Positions 9,210-18,649 of a stretch of DNA of 64,000 bases are shown here, piece after piece. The notes under the pieces are model-generated. The model was not told the origin of the DNA. It was given only the letters and a program-made list of their open reading frames with translations, and did not search any database. Every line of letters starts with the position of its first letter. Within the stretch, counting starts at the first letter, position 1. Source of the DNA: Paucibacter sp. DJ2R-2 (GTDB lineage Bacteria > Pseudomonadota > Gammaproteobacteria > Burkholderiales > Burkholderiaceae_C). The position numbers were made by a program, and so were the translations under genes. The stretch covers positions 1 to 64,000 of the forward strand of contig NZ_JAJIRT010000005.1 of NCBI RefSeq assembly GCF_025717675.1, given 5' to 3'.

Positions 9210-9575
9210 ATGTTGACCAAAAAAGAACAGCGCATCCGTCGCTCGCGTCAGACTCGTGCCCGCATTGCGGTGCAGCGCGTCGTGCGCCTGACGGTCTTCC
9301 GCTCCAATCTGCACATTTACGCAAGCGTCATCTCCGACGATGGCACCCGTGTGTTGGCCAGTGCTTCGACCGCCGAAAAGGCTGTTCGCGAGCAACTGGG
9401 CGGCGCTGGCAAGGGTGGCAATGTGGCCGCAGCCACATTGATCGGCAAGCGCATCGCCGAAAAGGCGAAGGCTGCTGGCATCGAGAAGGTTGCTTTCGAC
9501 CGCGCAGGTTTCGCCTATCACGGTCGTGTCAAGGCTCTGGCCGAAGCAGCCCGCGAAGCCGGCCTGCAGTTCTGA
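9210..9575 (+). CDS. rplR: 50S ribosomal protein L18
   Basis: The 121-residue product begins [20 protein letters not shown] and ends [26 protein letters not shown] in parts that match L18, the 5S rRNA-binding protein. The frame is open upstream inside rplF, but ATG 9210 is preceded by AAGGAGC and gives the family-length protein. It lies between rplF and rpsE as in other spc operons. Confidence 0.97.
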   Translation: MLTKKEQRIRRSRQTRARIAVQRVVRLTVFRSNLHIYASVISDDGTRVLASASTAEKAVREQLGGAGKGGNVAAATLIGKRIAEKAKAAGIEKVAFDRAGFAYHGRVKALAEAAREAGLQF

Positions 9576-9593
9576 CGCAAAAAGGATTTCGAA

Positions 9594-10112
9594 ATGGCAA
9601 AGTTTCAACCCCGCGTGCAGACCGAAGGCAATGACGACGGCCTGAAGGAAAAGATGATCGCGATCAACCGCGTCACCAAGGTGGTGAAGGGTGGTCGTAC
9701 TCTGAGCTTCGCCGCGTTGACGGTGGTCGGCGACGGCAATGGCCGCATCGGCATGGGCAAGGGCAAGGCGAAGGAAGTTCCCGTCGCAGTGCAAAAGGCC
9801 ATGGAATCGGCTCGTCGCAATATGGTCAAGGTTGACCTGCGCAACGGCACCATTCACCACAATGTGGTGGGTGGCCACGGTGCAGCCAGCGTCATGATGA
9901 TCCCCGCACAAGCCGGTACCGGCGTGATCGCTGGTGGTCCGATGCGCGCGGTCTTCGAAGTGATGGGCGTGACCGACATCGTGACCAAGAGCCACGGTTC
10001 GACCAACCCTTACAACATGGTTCGCGCCACTCTGGACGCGCTGAAGCGCTCCACGACGGCTGCGGAAGTCGCCGCCAAGCGCGGCAAGTCGGTCGAAGAA
10101 ATTCTCGGCTGA
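9594..10112 (+). CDS. rpsE: 30S ribosomal protein S5
   Basis: The 172-residue S5 begins [20 protein letters not shown] and contains the double-stranded-RNA-binding-like segment [20 protein letters not shown] and the [14 protein letters not shown] motif. S5 contributes to decoding accuracy and the mRNA entry channel. AAAGGA upstream of the ATG is the ribosome-binding site. rpmD follows 23 bp later. Confidence 0.97.
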   Translation: MAKFQPRVQTEGNDDGLKEKMIAINRVTKVVKGGRTLSFAALTVVGDGNGRIGMGKGKAKEVPVAVQKAMESARRNMVKVDLRNGTIHHNVVGGHGAASVMMIPAQAGTGVIAGGPMRAVFEVMGVTDIVTKSHGSTNPYNMVRATLDALKRSTTAAEVAAKRGKSVEEILG

Positions 10113-10135
10113 TTCGCCAGCATTGGAGTAGACAC

Positions 10136-10318
10136 ATGTCTGACAAGAAAACCGTAACCGTCAAGTTGGTTCGCAGCCCCATCGGTACACGTGCTTCGCA
10201 CCGTGCCACCGTGGTGGGTCTGGGCCTGCGCAAGCTGAACAGCACCAGCGTGTTGGAAGACACGCCGGCCGTGCGCGGCATGATTAACAAGATCGCCTAC
10301 CTCGTGCAGGTGCTGTAA
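10136..10318 (+). CDS. rpmD: 50S ribosomal protein L30
   Basis: The 60-residue product begins [20 protein letters not shown] and has the conserved [13 protein letters not shown] segment of L30. It is a small large-subunit protein placed between rpsE and rplO in spc operons, as here. TTGGAGTA precedes the ATG. Confidence 0.97.
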   Translation: MSDKKTVTVKLVRSPIGTRASHRATVVGLGLRKLNSTSVLEDTPAVRGMINKIAYLVQVL

Positions 10319-10344
10319 GCATCTTCACGAACAGAGGACAACAC

Positions 10345-10776
10345 ATGCAACTCAATACCATTCAGCCCGCAGCTGGCGCCAAGCACGCCAAGCGCCGCGT
10401 GGGCCGTGGCATCGGCTCTGGCCTGGGCAAGACCGCAGGTCGTGGCCACAAGGGTCAAAAGTCGCGCGCTGGCGGCTACCACAAGGTGGGTTTCGAAGGC
10501 GGTCAAATGCCTTTGCAACGTCGCCTGCCCAAGCGTGGTTTCAAGTCGGCTGCTTTGAAGTTCAATGCCGAAGTGAACCTGGACGATCTGCAAGCCCTCG
10601 TGGCCGACGAGATCGATCTGATGACGCTGAAGGCTGTGGGCCTGGTGCCCGAGCTGACCAAGAACGCCAAGGTCATCCTGTCAGGTTCGATCAGCCGCAA
10701 GGTCGCGCTCAAGGGCGTGGGTGCGACGGTTGGTGCCAAGGCGGCCATCGAGGCAGCCGGCGGCTCGGTCGCTTAA
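10345..10776 (+). CDS. rplO: 50S ribosomal protein L15
   Basis: The 143-residue L15 begins [20 protein letters not shown], followed by the glycine-rich [18 protein letters not shown] segment. L15 joins late in 50S assembly. The ATG follows AGAGGAC. secY starts 20 bp downstream, preserving the rplO-secY junction. Confidence 0.97.
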   Translation: MQLNTIQPAAGAKHAKRRVGRGIGSGLGKTAGRGHKGQKSRAGGYHKVGFEGGQMPLQRRLPKRGFKSAALKFNAEVNLDDLQALVADEIDLMTLKAVGLVPELTKNAKVILSGSISRKVALKGVGATVGAKAAIEAAGGSVA

Positions 10777-10796
10777 AGCTTTAGGAACGAGGCACA

Positions 10797-12107
10797 GTGG
10801 CTACCAACGCAAACCAACTGGCCAAGAGCGGCAAGTTCGGCGACTTGCGTCGTCGTCTTGTGTTTCTGTTGCTGGCTCTGGTCGTGTATCGCATCGGGGG
10901 TCATATCCCGGTGCCTGGTATCGATCCGGCTCAGCTGCAGCAGTTCTTCAAGGGTCAGGAGGGTGGCATCCTGAGCCTGTTCAATATGTTCTCGGGCGGC
11001 GCTTTGTCGCGCTTCACCGTCTTTGCGCTGGGCATTACGCCCTACATCTCGGCGTCGATCGTGATCCAGTTGATGGGTTATGTCGTTCCGGCCTTGGAAG
11101 CGCTGAAGAAGGAAGGCGAAGCAGGCCGTCGCAAGATCACGCAGTACACACGTTACGGGACCTTGGGTCTGGCGTTGTTTCAGTCGCTGAGCATTGCTCT
11201 GGCGCTTGAGAGTTCGGCCGGCTTGGTTGTCAATCCGGGTTTTGGCTTCCGCTTGACGGCGGTGTCCAGCTTGGTGGCCGGAACGATGTTCCTGATGTGG
11301 TTGGGTGAGCAGATCACTGAGCGTGGCTTGGGCAATGGGATCTCGATCCTGATCTTTGGCGGTATCGCCGCAGGTTTGCCTGGTGCTATTGGTGGTCTGT
11401 TGGAACTGGTGCGTACTGGGGCTATGGGTCCTGTGTCCTTCCTGTTCCTGTCGGCTGTCATCGTTGCCGTGACCTATTTGGTGGTGTTCGTCGAGCGCGG
11501 TCAGCGCAAGATCTTGGTGAATTACGCCAAGCGCCAGGTGGGTAACAAGGTCTATGGTGGTCAGTCTTCGCACCTGCCGCTCAAGCTGAACATGTCGGGC
11601 GTGATTCCGCCGATCTTCGCGTCGTCCATCATCTTGCTGCCGACCACGATCGTGAGTTGGTTCGCTACGGGTGACGGCCTGCGCTGGTTGAAGGACCTTG
11701 CTGGCATGGTGGCGCCAGGACAGCCGATTTACGTGCTGCTCTACGCCGCTGCTATCGTGTTCTTCTGCTTCTTCTACACGGCGCTGGTGTTCAACAGCCG
11801 TGAGACTGCAGACAACCTGAAGAAAAGCGGAGCGTTCATTCCGGGTATCCGCCCGGGTGACCAGACTGCAAAGCATATTGACAAGATCTTGTCTCGTTTG
11901 ACCCTGGCGGGCGCCATCTACATCACCGGTGTGTGCTTGCTGCCAGAGTTCTTGACCTTGAAGTACAACGTGCCGTTCTATTTTGGTGGCACCTCCCTGT
12001 TGATCATTGTTGTGGTCACCATGGATTTCTGGGCTCAAGTGCAGTCTTACGTGATGAGCCAGCAGTATGAATCGCTGCTGAAGAAGGCAAATTTCAAGGC
12101 CAGCTGA
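10797..12107 (+). CDS. secY: Protein translocase subunit SecY
   Basis: The 436-residue protein is the channel subunit of the SecYEG translocon in the inner membrane. It shows ten hydrophobic segments, the start region [21 protein letters not shown], the plug region [10 protein letters not shown], and the cytosolic C-terminal loop with [15 protein letters not shown]. The start is GTG at 10797 after AGGAACGAGG. It sits in the spc order before infA and rpmJ. Confidence 0.97.
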   Translation: MATNANQLAKSGKFGDLRRRLVFLLLALVVYRIGGHIPVPGIDPAQLQQFFKGQEGGILSLFNMFSGGALSRFTVFALGITPYISASIVIQLMGYVVPALEALKKEGEAGRRKITQYTRYGTLGLALFQSLSIALALESSAGLVVNPGFGFRLTAVSSLVAGTMFLMWLGEQITERGLGNGISILIFGGIAAGLPGAIGGLLELVRTGAMGPVSFLFLSAVIVAVTYLVVFVERGQRKILVNYAKRQVGNKVYGGQSSHLPLKLNMSGVIPPIFASSIILLPTTIVSWFATGDGLRWLKDLAGMVAPGQPIYVLLYAAAIVFFCFFYTALVFNSRETADNLKKSGAFIPGIRPGDQTAKHIDKILSRLTLAGAIYITGVCLLPEFLTLKYNVPFYFGGTSLLIIVVVTMDFWAQVQSYVMSQQYESLLKKANFKAS

Positions 12108-12156
12108 AAAGCTGATCCCCCGTTTAATCAATTTCCATCAGAACAGAAACGAAGGC

Positions 12157-12375
12157 ATGGCGAAAGACGACGTCATTCAGATGCAAGGCGAGATTCTTGA
12201 GAATCTTCCTAATGCCACGTTTCGAGTGAAGCTGGAGAACGGGCATGTTGTTCTCGGCCACATCTCCGGCAAGATGCGGATGCATTACATCCGCATCCTG
12301 CCTGGCGACAAAGTCACCGTTGAACTAACCCCGTACGATTTGAGTCGTGCTCGCATCGTATTCCGGGCGAAGTGA
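12157..12375 (+). CDS. infA: Translation initiation factor IF-1
   Basis: The 72-residue product starts [20 protein letters not shown] and ends [12 protein letters not shown], the OB-fold IF-1 protein that occupies the A site during initiation. The sequence before the ATG (GAAGGC) puts a GAAGG only one base from the start codon, so initiation may depend partly on coupling. Location between secY and rpmJ is common in betaproteobacteria. Confidence 0.96.
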   Translation: MAKDDVIQMQGEILENLPNATFRVKLENGHVVLGHISGKMRMHYIRILPGDKVTVELTPYDLSRARIVFRAK

Positions 12376-12434
12376 GCTTTTCTTTTCCCCGGTTACGCGC
12401 TGTGAGCGCATTTGAGTAGGTCAAGGAGCAGACC

Positions 12435-12548
12435 ATGAAAGTTTCGGCATCCGTCAAGCAGATGTGCCGCAATTGCAAGATCATCCGTCGCAAGGGCGTG
12501 GTGCGTGTGATCTGTACCGATCCGCGCCACAAACAGCGTCAAGGCTGA
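12435..12548 (+). CDS. rpmJ: 50S ribosomal protein L36 (zinc-binding form)
   Basis: This 37-residue gene reads [14 protein letters not shown] and on to the end RHKQRQG. It retains the zinc-ribbon ligands Cys11, Cys14, Cys27 and His32. AAGGAG at 12423-12428 precedes the ATG. L36 stabilises 23S rRNA near the factor-binding region. It follows infA and precedes rpsM, the conserved order. It is too short for many gene callers. Confidence 0.95.
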   Translation: MKVSASVKQMCRNCKIIRRKGVVRVICTDPRHKQRQG

Positions 12549-12582
12549 TTGCTGCACGACACGAGCGAATTAGAGGACGCAC

Positions 12583-12948
12583 ATGGCACGTATTGCTGGT
12601 ATCAACATTCCGCCGCATAAGCACACTGAGATTGGTCTGACTTCCATCTACGGCGTTGGCCGTACGACGGCTCAGAAGATCTGCACGACTTGCGGTATTC
12701 CTTTCGACAAGAAGGTCAAAGACCTCACCGACGCTGATCTGGAAAAGATCCGTGACGAAGTGGGCCGCATGACCATCGAAGGCGACCTGCGTCGCGAAAT
12801 GTCGATCAACATCAAGCGCTTGATGGACCTCGGTTGCTACCGCGGTTTCCGTCATCGTCGCGGTTTGCCGATGCGCGGGCAGCGTACTCGCACGAACGCT
12901 CGCACTCGTAAGGGCCCGCGCAAGTCGGCCGCTACGGGCAAGAAGTGA
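12583..12948 (+). CDS. rpsM: 30S ribosomal protein S13
   Basis: The 121-residue S13 begins [20 protein letters not shown] and carries the C-terminal [19 protein letters not shown] tail that contacts P-site tRNA. It forms intersubunit bridges with L5. AGAGGAC precedes the ATG. With rpsK it forms the first part of the alpha operon, but rpsD follows only after a 245-bp gap with its own promoter-like sequence. Confidence 0.97.
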   Translation: MARIAGINIPPHKHTEIGLTSIYGVGRTTAQKICTTCGIPFDKKVKDLTDADLEKIRDEVGRMTIEGDLRREMSINIKRLMDLGCYRGFRHRRGLPMRGQRTRTNARTRKGPRKSAATGKK

Positions 12949-12977
12949 TCTGCGCACAGCATTGAAAGAAGGTCAAG

Positions 12978-13382
12978 ATGGCAAAAGCACCCAATAACTC
13001 GGCTGCGCAACGCGTTCGCAAGAAGGTTCGCAAGAACGTTGCCGATGGCATTGCACACGTTCACGCGTCGTTCAATAACACGATCATCACGATCACCGAC
13101 CGTCAAGGCGGCGCTCTGTCCTGGGCTTCCAGCGGCGGCCAAGGCTTCAAGGGTTCGCGCAAGTCGACTCCCTTCGCAGCCCAGGTGGCAGCTGAGGTGG
13201 CCGGTCGTGCCGCTCAAGACCAAGGCATCAAGAACCTGGACGTCAAGATCAAGGGTCCCGGCCCGGGTCGCGAGTCGTCGGTTCGTGCTCTGGGTGCTTT
13301 GGGCATCCGGATCAACTCGATCTCTGATGTGACACCGGTGCCGCACAACGGCTGCCGCCCGCAAAAGCGTCGTCGCATCTAA
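12978..13382 (+). CDS. rpsK: 30S ribosomal protein S11
   Basis: The 134-residue product has the S11 core [20 protein letters not shown] and the C-terminal [19 protein letters not shown]11 lies on the platform near the Shine-Dalgarno helix. The start ATG follows GAAAGAAGG. It is 29 bp after rpsM and is followed by a long structured leader before rpsD. Confidence 0.97.
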   Translation: MAKAPNNSAAQRVRKKVRKNVADGIAHVHASFNNTIITITDRQGGALSWASSGGQGFKGSRKSTPFAAQVAAEVAGRAAQDQGIKNLDVKIKGPGPGRESSVRALGALGIRINSISDVTPVPHNGCRPQKRRRI

Positions 13383-13384
13383 GT

Positions 13385-13414
13385 TTCCACGGATGCTCGC
13401 TTTTCTGCGATAAT
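13385..13414 (+). promoter_or_regulatory. Candidate extended -10 promoter before rpsD
   Basis: TGCGATAAT at 13406-13414 is an extended -10 element (TG, one base, GATAAT). A weak -35-like TTCCAC lies at 13385-13390 with an 18-bp spacer. It directly follows the rpsK stop and would give an rpsD leader of roughly 200 nt. Inferred from sequence only. Confidence 0.5.
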
Positions 13415-13428
13415 CTGCGGTTACTCAT

Positions 13429-13482
13429 CGCCGGCGGGCACGTAAGTGCCGCGCCGGCGGTTCTGTTGAAGCCTTCGGGCTT
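13429..13482 (+). promoter_or_regulatory. Structured leader hairpins before rpsD
   Basis: CGCCGGC (13429-13435) pairs with GCCGGCG (13453-13459), and inside it GGCAC (13437-13441) pairs with GTGCC (13446-13450) around a GTAA loop. A second hairpin, AAGCC (13469-13473) with GGCTT (13478-13482), has a stable TTCG loop. Neither has a T-tract, so they look like leader structures rather than terminators. S4 is the classical feedback regulator of this operon, which makes an S4-binding role plausible but unproven. Confidence 0.5.
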
Positions 13483-13627
13483 GTTTGTGGCCTATTCGAT
13501 CGTGTATGTCGCGATCCAGGCTGATTGTTGAAGACCACCGTCTGAGCCGATAAAAACACTGGCCGGACTCGCGCAGGGCTCATCTTCGATAGGTGTGCTG
13601 GCGTTAGATTGAACAAGGACACTCAAA

Positions 13628-14251
13628 GTGGCACGTTATCTCGGCCCCAAGGCCAAACTTTCCCGCCGTGAAGGCACCGACTTGTTCCTGAAGAGCGCTC
13701 GCCGCCCCATCAGCGACAAGGCGAAGTTTGATTCGAAGCCTGGCCAGCATGGCCGCACTTCCGGTCAGCGCACGTCTGATTTCGGTCTGCAGCTGCGTGA
13801 AAAGCAGAAGGTCAAGCGCATGTACGGCGTTTTGGAGCGTCAGTTCCGCCGTTACTTCGCAGAGGCCGAGCGCCGCAAGGGTTCGACGGGTGTCAACCTG
13901 CTGACGCTGCTGGAATCGCGTCTGGACAATGTCGTGTATCGCATGGGCTTTGGCTCCACTCGTGCAGAAGCCCGTCAGTTGGTTTCGCACAAGGGCATCG
14001 TCGTCAACGGTGAAGTCGTGAATATCGCGTCTTACCTGGTCAAGGCCGGTGACACCGTGGGCGTTCGTGAGAAGGCCAAGAAGCAGCTGCGCATTGCTGA
14101 CTCTCTGAAGCTGGCCGAGTCTATCGGTTTGCCCGCCTGGGTCACTGTGGACGGCACCAAGTTGGAAGGCGTCTTCAAGAAGGCACCTGACCGCGACGAG
14201 TTCGGCGCTGAGATCAATGAATCGCTGATCGTTGAGTTGTACTCGCGTTAA
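13628..14251 (+). CDS. rpsD: 30S ribosomal protein S4
   Basis: The 207-residue product begins with GTG ([20 protein letters not shown]), preceded by AAGGA eight bases upstream, and carries the S4 RNA-binding domain with [28 protein letters not shown]4 is a primary 16S rRNA binder and, in model bacteria, the translational repressor of the alpha operon. It lacks zinc-ligand cysteines. rpoA follows 138 bp downstream. Confidence 0.97.
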   Translation: MARYLGPKAKLSRREGTDLFLKSARRPISDKAKFDSKPGQHGRTSGQRTSDFGLQLREKQKVKRMYGVLERQFRRYFAEAERRKGSTGVNLLTLLESRLDNVVYRMGFGSTRAEARQLVSHKGIVVNGEVVNIASYLVKAGDTVGVREKAKKQLRIADSLKLAESIGLPAWVTVDGTKLEGVFKKAPDRDEFGAEINESLIVELYSR

Positions 14252-14389
14252 TCGATCTTCTTTTGCCGGCGATGCTCTTGCGAGCATGGCCGGCGTTTCC
14301 TCGTCTGGGCTTAGCGCAGACGCGCAAAGCCCGGCTGGTCCCTCAGCCTTATCGGTGTAACGAACCGAGGGTATTGAAAGAAAGACCTC

Positions 14390-15376
14390 ATGCAAACAAA
14401 CCTGCTCAAACCCAAATCCATCAATGTGGAGCCCCTGGGCGGACATCGCGCCAAGGTGACTCTGGAGCCGTTTGAACGCGGCTATGGCCACACTCTGGGC
14501 AATGCTCTGCGCCGTGTGCTGTTGTCGTCGATGGTGGGTTATGCGCCGACAGAAGTCACGATCGCTGGGGTGCTCCACGAGTACTCGGCCATCGACGGTG
14601 TGCAGGAAGACGTCGTTCACATCATGCTCAACCTGAAGGGCGTGGTGTTCCGTCTGCACAACCGCGAGGAAGTGACCCTGGTCTTGCGCAAGGAAGGTGA
14701 AGGCCCGGTGACGGCAGCCGACATCCAGACCCCGCACGACGTCGAGATCGTGAACCCTGAGCATGTCATTGCCCACCTGTCGCAAGGTGGCAAGCTCGAC
14801 ATGCAAATCAAGGTTGAAAAGGGCCGTGGCTACGTGCCCGGGTCCATGCGTCGTTATGGCGATGAGCCCACCAAGTCGATCGGTCGCATCGTTCTGGACG
14901 CGTCCTTCGCTCCGGTGCGCCGTGTCAGCTATGCGGTGGAAAGCGCCCGTGTGGAGCAGCGCACCGACCTGGACAAGCTGGTCATGGAAATCGAAACCAA
15001 CGGCGCCATCTCGCCCGAGGAAGCGATCCGTGCTTCGGCCAAAATCCTGGTGGAACAACTGGCCGTGTTCGCTCAGCTGCAAGGCAGCGAAGTGCCTGAT
15101 TTCGACCAGCCTGCACAGCGCAGCTCGTCGTTCGACCCGATCCTGCTCCGCCCTGTGGACGAGCTGGAACTGACGGTGCGTTCGGCCAACTGCCTGAAGG
15201 CCGAAAACATCTACTACATCGGCGACCTGATCCAGCGTACCGAGACCGAGCTGCTGAAGACCCCGAATCTGGGTCGCAAGTCGCTCAACGAAATCAAGGA
15301 AGTGCTGGCTTCGCGTGGTCTGACTCTGGGCGCGCGCCTGGAAAACTGGCCGCCGCAAGGACTGGACAAGCGCTGA
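14390..15376 (+). CDS. rpoA: RNA polymerase alpha subunit
   Basis: The 328-residue protein has the N-terminal dimerisation domain ([20 protein letters not shown], about residues 28-47). After a linker comes the C-terminal domain with [19 protein letters not shown] and [14 protein letters not shown], which binds UP elements and activators. Alpha nucleates core polymerase assembly. It sits between rpsD and rplQ as in all alpha operons, but is separated from rplQ by 163 bp with hairpins. ATG follows GAAAGAAAG. Confidence 0.98.
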   Translation: MQTNLLKPKSINVEPLGGHRAKVTLEPFERGYGHTLGNALRRVLLSSMVGYAPTEVTIAGVLHEYSAIDGVQEDVVHIMLNLKGVVFRLHNREEVTLVLRKEGEGPVTAADIQTPHDVEIVNPEHVIAHLSQGGKLDMQIKVEKGRGYVPGSMRRYGDEPTKSIGRIVLDASFAPVRRVSYAVESARVEQRTDLDKLVMEIETNGAISPEEAIRASAKILVEQLAVFAQLQGSEVPDFDQPAQRSSSFDPILLRPVDELELTVRSANCLKAENIYYIGDLIQRTETELLKTPNLGRKSLNEIKEVLASRGLTLGARLENWPPQGLDKR

Positions 15377-15397
15377 TCCGTCTCCCCCGCAAGGGTT

Positions 15398-15480
15398 GCG
15401 CCTGCAGGGCTGGCTTCGCCAGTCAGGCTGGCGCTTTTGGATTCATTAGTTTTTAAGAAGGGTGGCCTTTCCGGCCACCC
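15398..15480 (+). terminator. Hairpins between rpoA and rplQ, possible attenuator
   Basis: GCGCC (15398-15402) can pair with GGCGC (15430-15434), enclosing CTGGC/GCCAG with a TTC loop, and is followed by TTTT (15435-15438), so the first element is terminator-like. A second perfect hairpin GGGTGGCC (15460-15467) / GGCCACCC (15473-15480) lacks a T-tract. Together they may lower or process the message before rplQ. Strength cannot be judged from sequence. Confidence 0.4.
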
Positions 15481-15539
15481 GGTGCACCCGGGCAGTACCT
15501 GATACGGCTGCTGGGATTAATCGAGAAAGGAATAGCACC

Positions 15540-15929
15540 ATGCGTCACCGTAACGGCCTCCGTAAGCTGAACCGTACCTCCGAACACCGCAAGGCGATGC
15601 TGCGCAATATGTGCAACTCGCTGCTGCAGCACGAAGCCATCAAGACCACCGTCCCGAAGGCCAAGGAACTGCGTCGCGTTGTTGAGCCCCTGATCACTCT
15701 GGCCAAGGTCCCGACCGTCGCCAACCGCCGCCTGGCTTTCGACCGTCTGCGTGACCGCGACATGGTCGTCAAGTTGTTCGACGTGTTGGGCCCGCGTTTC
15801 GCTGCCCGTCCGGGTGGCTACACCCGTATCCTGAAGATGGGTTTCCGTGTGGGCGACAACGCTCCCATGGCCTACGTTGAGCTGGTGGACCGCGGCGAAG
15901 CCGAGACTGCTGGCGAAGCTGCTGAGTAA
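15540..15929 (+). CDS. rplQ: 50S ribosomal protein L17
   Basis: The 129-residue L17 begins [20 protein letters not shown] and carries the family segment [19 protein letters not shown] and the end region [14 protein letters not shown]. The frame continues upstream, but ATG 15540 preceded by GAAAGGAA matches the universal L17 start. It closes the alpha operon and is followed by a strong terminator. Confidence 0.97.
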   Translation: MRHRNGLRKLNRTSEHRKAMLRNMCNSLLQHEAIKTTVPKAKELRRVVEPLITLAKVPTVANRRLAFDRLRDRDMVVKLFDVLGPRFAARPGGYTRILKMGFRVGDNAPMAYVELVDRGEAETAGEAAE

Positions 15930-15986
15930 ATCCAGCGCAGCCAGGGCGCCGGAGCTGAGTCTTTCAGTTTCGATTGCCTGCAAATG

Positions 15987-16016
15987 AAGGCCAGCCGACG
16001 TGCTGGCCTTTTTTTT
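15987..16016 (+). terminator. Intrinsic terminator of the alpha operon
   Basis: AAGGCCAGC (15987-15995) and GCTGGCCTT (16002-16010) form a perfect 9-bp stem with a 6-nt loop, overlapping a run of eight T (16009-16016). It lies about 60 bp after rplQ and ends the ribosomal superoperon. Confidence 0.93.
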
Positions 16017-16193
16017 GGGCGCTGCGCGAACGGAGCCCTGCCTTGAGTCGGGTCAGTTGCTGCAGTCTGGGCGCACCGGCGGGCTTTCGGCGTACAGTTC
16101 CGCGCCTTAGGCAGTCATCACGTGGCTGCTTCTTGCCTTCGAATCTTTTGACCTATGGAACACCCGGGCCGCAGGGCTGGGTGTCGTTTGCCC

Positions 16194-18074
16194 ATGATGC
16201 GTCTGTTCTCTTCATCTTCCCTTTGGCGGCCCCTTGCAGGCTTGCTGCTCTTGCTGAGTTTGGTGCTGCAGCCGGGGTTGGCGCGCGCGGACGATTTTCT
16301 GGATCCTGAGCAAGCTTTCAAGCTTTCGGTGAAGCCGCTCGATGAGCGTAGCGTCGAGGTCCGGTTTGACATTGCGCCCGGGTACTACATGTACCGTGAG
16401 CAGTTCAAAGCGGAGTCGGCAGACGCCAAGTTGGGTGAGCTCGCCATCCCCAAAGGCAAGGTCAAGTTCGACGAGACCTTTCAAAAGGAAGTCGAGGTCT
16501 ACCGCGAGGCCTTGGTGGTCAAGGTCGCAGTTGAGCAAGCGACTGGGCCGTTCAAGTTGCTGGTCAGCGGCCAAGGCTGCGCAGACAAGGGCTTGTGCTA
16601 TCCGCCCATGAGCTCTGAGTTCCAAGTACGCCTCTCGGCCTTTGGTGGGGGTGTCAGCGAAGTCAAGCCGGTGCTTGAAGGTGCGTCACTCGCAGCGCAG
16701 CAGAGCAGCACGGCAGCGGTTTCCGCGCTGGATGCTGCGTCGATTGCGACTGGTCCGGTGTCGGAGTCGAGTCGGCTGGATGCTGCCTTGCAGTCTGGGA
16801 AATTCTGGACTGTGGTCGGCGTCTTCTTTGTTGCCGGCTTGCTGCTGTCGCTCACGCCCTGTGTGTTGCCCATGTTGCCGATTCTGTCGTCCATCATTGT
16901 TGGTGAGGCTCAGGGCGGAAAAGCCACCCGTGGGCGCGGTCTGCTGCTGGCGACCAGCTATTCCTTGGGCATGGCGCTGATCTACACCGCCTTGGGTGTC
17001 GCCGCCGGCCTTGCTGGTGAAGGCTTGGCTGCCACCCTGCAAAAGCCGTGGGTCCTGGCAGCATTCGCCAGCGCGCTGGTGCTGTTCTCTCTGTCCATGT
17101 TCGGCGCCTATGAGATCAGCCTGCCCAGCGGATTGAGTGGTGGGCTCTCGCAGGCTTCGCAGCGACTTCCGGCTGGCCATCTCTTCGGGGTCTTTGTGAT
17201 GGGCGGTGTGTCGGCCCTGATCGTCAGCCCTTGTGTGGCGGCCCCGCTTGCCGGTGCCTTGTTGTACCTGAGCCAGTCCCGCGATGTGGTGCTTGGCGGC
17301 AGTGCACTCTTCGCCCTGGCAAGCGGCATGAGCGTCCCTTTGCTGCTGCTCGGTGCTTCGGCGGGCAGTCTGCTGCCTCGTGCGGGCGCTTGGATGGACG
17401 GCGTCAAGCATTTCTTCGGCATGCTCTTGCTTGCTGTCGCGCTGTGGACCGTGCAGCCGGTTCTGCCTGCGGCTCTGTCCCAGGCGCTCTGGGGCGCTTT
17501 GTTGATCGGCACCTCTGCCATGCTCGGCTTGTTTCAGCCAGCCCACGCTGTGCACCGCCCGCGTACCTGGTTGCGCAAGACGGCCGCCGTGTTGGCCTTT
17601 GTCTATGGCCTGCTGCAGGTGGTGGGAGCGGCCAGCGGCGGCACCGATCCGCTCAAGCCTTTGGCCGGGCTGAGCGTGGCCGAGGCCAGGACTGGCGGCG
17701 CGGCAGCTGCCGGTGGGGCATTGAGTTTTCAGAAAGTCCACAGCGTGGCCGAGCTTGACGCGGCTCTCGCCACCGCTGGTCGGCCTGTCATGCTGGACTT
17801 TTATGCCGATTGGTGTGTGTCTTGCAAAGAGATGGAGCGATTCACTTTCACCGACCCCGCGGTGCGCCAACGACTGGCTGGGGCACTGCTGCTCAAGGCG
17901 GATGTCACGGCCAATACGCCGGCGGACCGCGAGCTGCTCAAGCGCTTCAAGCTCTTCGGCCCGCCGGGCTCGATCTTCTTTGATGCACAAGGCCAGGAGC
18001 TGACCAGCGTCCGCGTGATCGGCTTTCAGAACGCCGAACGCTTCCTTTCATCGCTTTCTGCCGCTGGACTTTGA
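16194..18074 (+). CDS. dsbD: Thiol:disulfide interchange protein DsbD
   Basis: The 626-residue protein moves electrons from cytoplasmic thioredoxin across the inner membrane to periplasmic DsbC-type partners. It has a signal peptide (about residues 1-30), a periplasmic N-domain with Cys129 and Cys135 (GCADKGLCYPP) and about eight membrane segments. The redox cysteines Cys223 (TPCVLP) and Cys347 (SPCVAAP) lie in the membrane part, and the C-terminal thioredoxin domain has CVSC at 541-544. All six redox cysteines are present. ATG 16194 gives a normal signal peptide; an upstream ATG at 16155 would add 13 residues. No strong Shine-Dalgarno precedes either. Confidence 0.95.
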   Translation: MMRLFSSSSLWRPLAGLLLLLSLVLQPGLARADDFLDPEQAFKLSVKPLDERSVEVRFDIAPGYYMYREQFKAESADAKLGELAIPKGKVKFDETFQKEVEVYREALVVKVAVEQATGPFKLLVSGQGCADKGLCYPPMSSEFQVRLSAFGGGVSEVKPVLEGASLAAQQSSTAAVSALDAASIATGPVSESSRLDAALQSGKFWTVVGVFFVAGLLLSLTPCVLPMLPILSSIIVGEAQGGKATRGRGLLLATSYSLGMALIYTALGVAAGLAGEGLAATLQKPWVLAAFASALVLFSLSMFGAYEISLPSGLSGGLSQASQRLPAGHLFGVFVMGGVSALIVSPCVAAPLAGALLYLSQSRDVVLGGSALFALASGMSVPLLLLGASAGSLLPRAGAWMDGVKHFFGMLLLAVALWTVQPVLPAALSQALWGALLIGTSAMLGLFQPAHAVHRPRTWLRKTAAVLAFVYGLLQVVGAASGGTDPLKPLAGLSVAEARTGGAAAAGGALSFQKVHSVAELDAALATAGRPVMLDFYADWCVSCKEMERFTFTDPAVRQRLAGALLLKADVTANTPADRELLKRFKLFGPPGSIFFDAQGQELTSVRVIGFQNAERFLSSLSAAGL

Positions 18075-18100
18075 CGCCAGGGCGGAAACTGCGCTATACT
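18071..18100 (+). promoter_or_regulatory. Promoter of the first tRNA-fMet gene
   Basis: TTGACG (18071-18076) and TATACT (18095-18100) are separated by 18 bp. The -35 box overlaps the dsbD stop codon (18072-18074), and the tRNA begins 13 bp after the -10 box. Confidence 0.75.
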
Positions 18101-18112
18101 GCTAGCTTCAGT

Positions 18113-18189
<77 letters not shown>

Positions 18190-18254
18190 AATACCAGTGC
18201 AGTGCGGCTCGGAAAGATTTCCTAGCGGTTCTGACAAGAGCCATGAACAACAGC

Positions 18255-18284
18255 AAGGCTGCCGAATTCGGCAGCCTTTGTTTT
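18255..18284 (+). terminator. Terminator-like hairpin between the two tRNA genes
   Basis: GGCTGCC (18257-18263) and GGCAGCC (18270-18276) form a 7-bp stem around GAATTC, flanked by AA and TTT and followed by GTTTTC. It may partly end transcription from the first tRNA, leaving the second to read-through, or simply mark the end of an ancestral unit. Confidence 0.6.
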
Positions 18285-18298
18285 CATCACCCATCAGT

Positions 18299-18375
<77 letters not shown>

Positions 18376-18386
18376 TCTTGTCGCAG

Positions 18387-18410
18387 CGCCAACCGTGAGG
18401 TTGGCGTTTT
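18387..18410 (+). terminator. Terminator after the tRNA-fMet pair
   Basis: CGCCAACC (18387-18394) and GGTTGGCG (18399-18406) form a perfect 8-bp stem with a GTGA loop followed by TTTT. It lies 11 bp after the second tRNA. The following 240 bp to the acyltransferase gene show nothing else that I can identify. Confidence 0.88.
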
Positions 18411-18649
18411 GCTTTGTGCGATCGATTTTGCCCGTAGGCCTACGGCACTGTCGTTGCGTCGACACGCTGCTGCGCCAGCCGCACGGCCCGGGTTTTCTTT
18501 GTAGCAAGCCAAGAGCCGGATGAGTCTCAGGGACTACGATGCACAGTCTTGCCCAATACATGTGCAAGCGGCTCCGTCTAGAGCCCTGCACCTAAAATGC
18601 CGGCCCACGCTGACCTCTCAGCTCCGATTCCTTCCACCGACTCTCATTG

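Noticed and set aside
10773-12131. A 452-codon minus-strand frame opposite secY
   Set aside because: It is His/Gln/Arg-rich with no hydrophobic or catalytic pattern and lies entirely over secY.
13604-15358. A 584-codon open frame on the minus strand opposite rpsD and rpoA
   Set aside because: It is antisense to two essential conserved genes, has a His/Gln-rich composition typical of the reverse complement of highly expressed genes, and no ribosome-binding site or family similarity.
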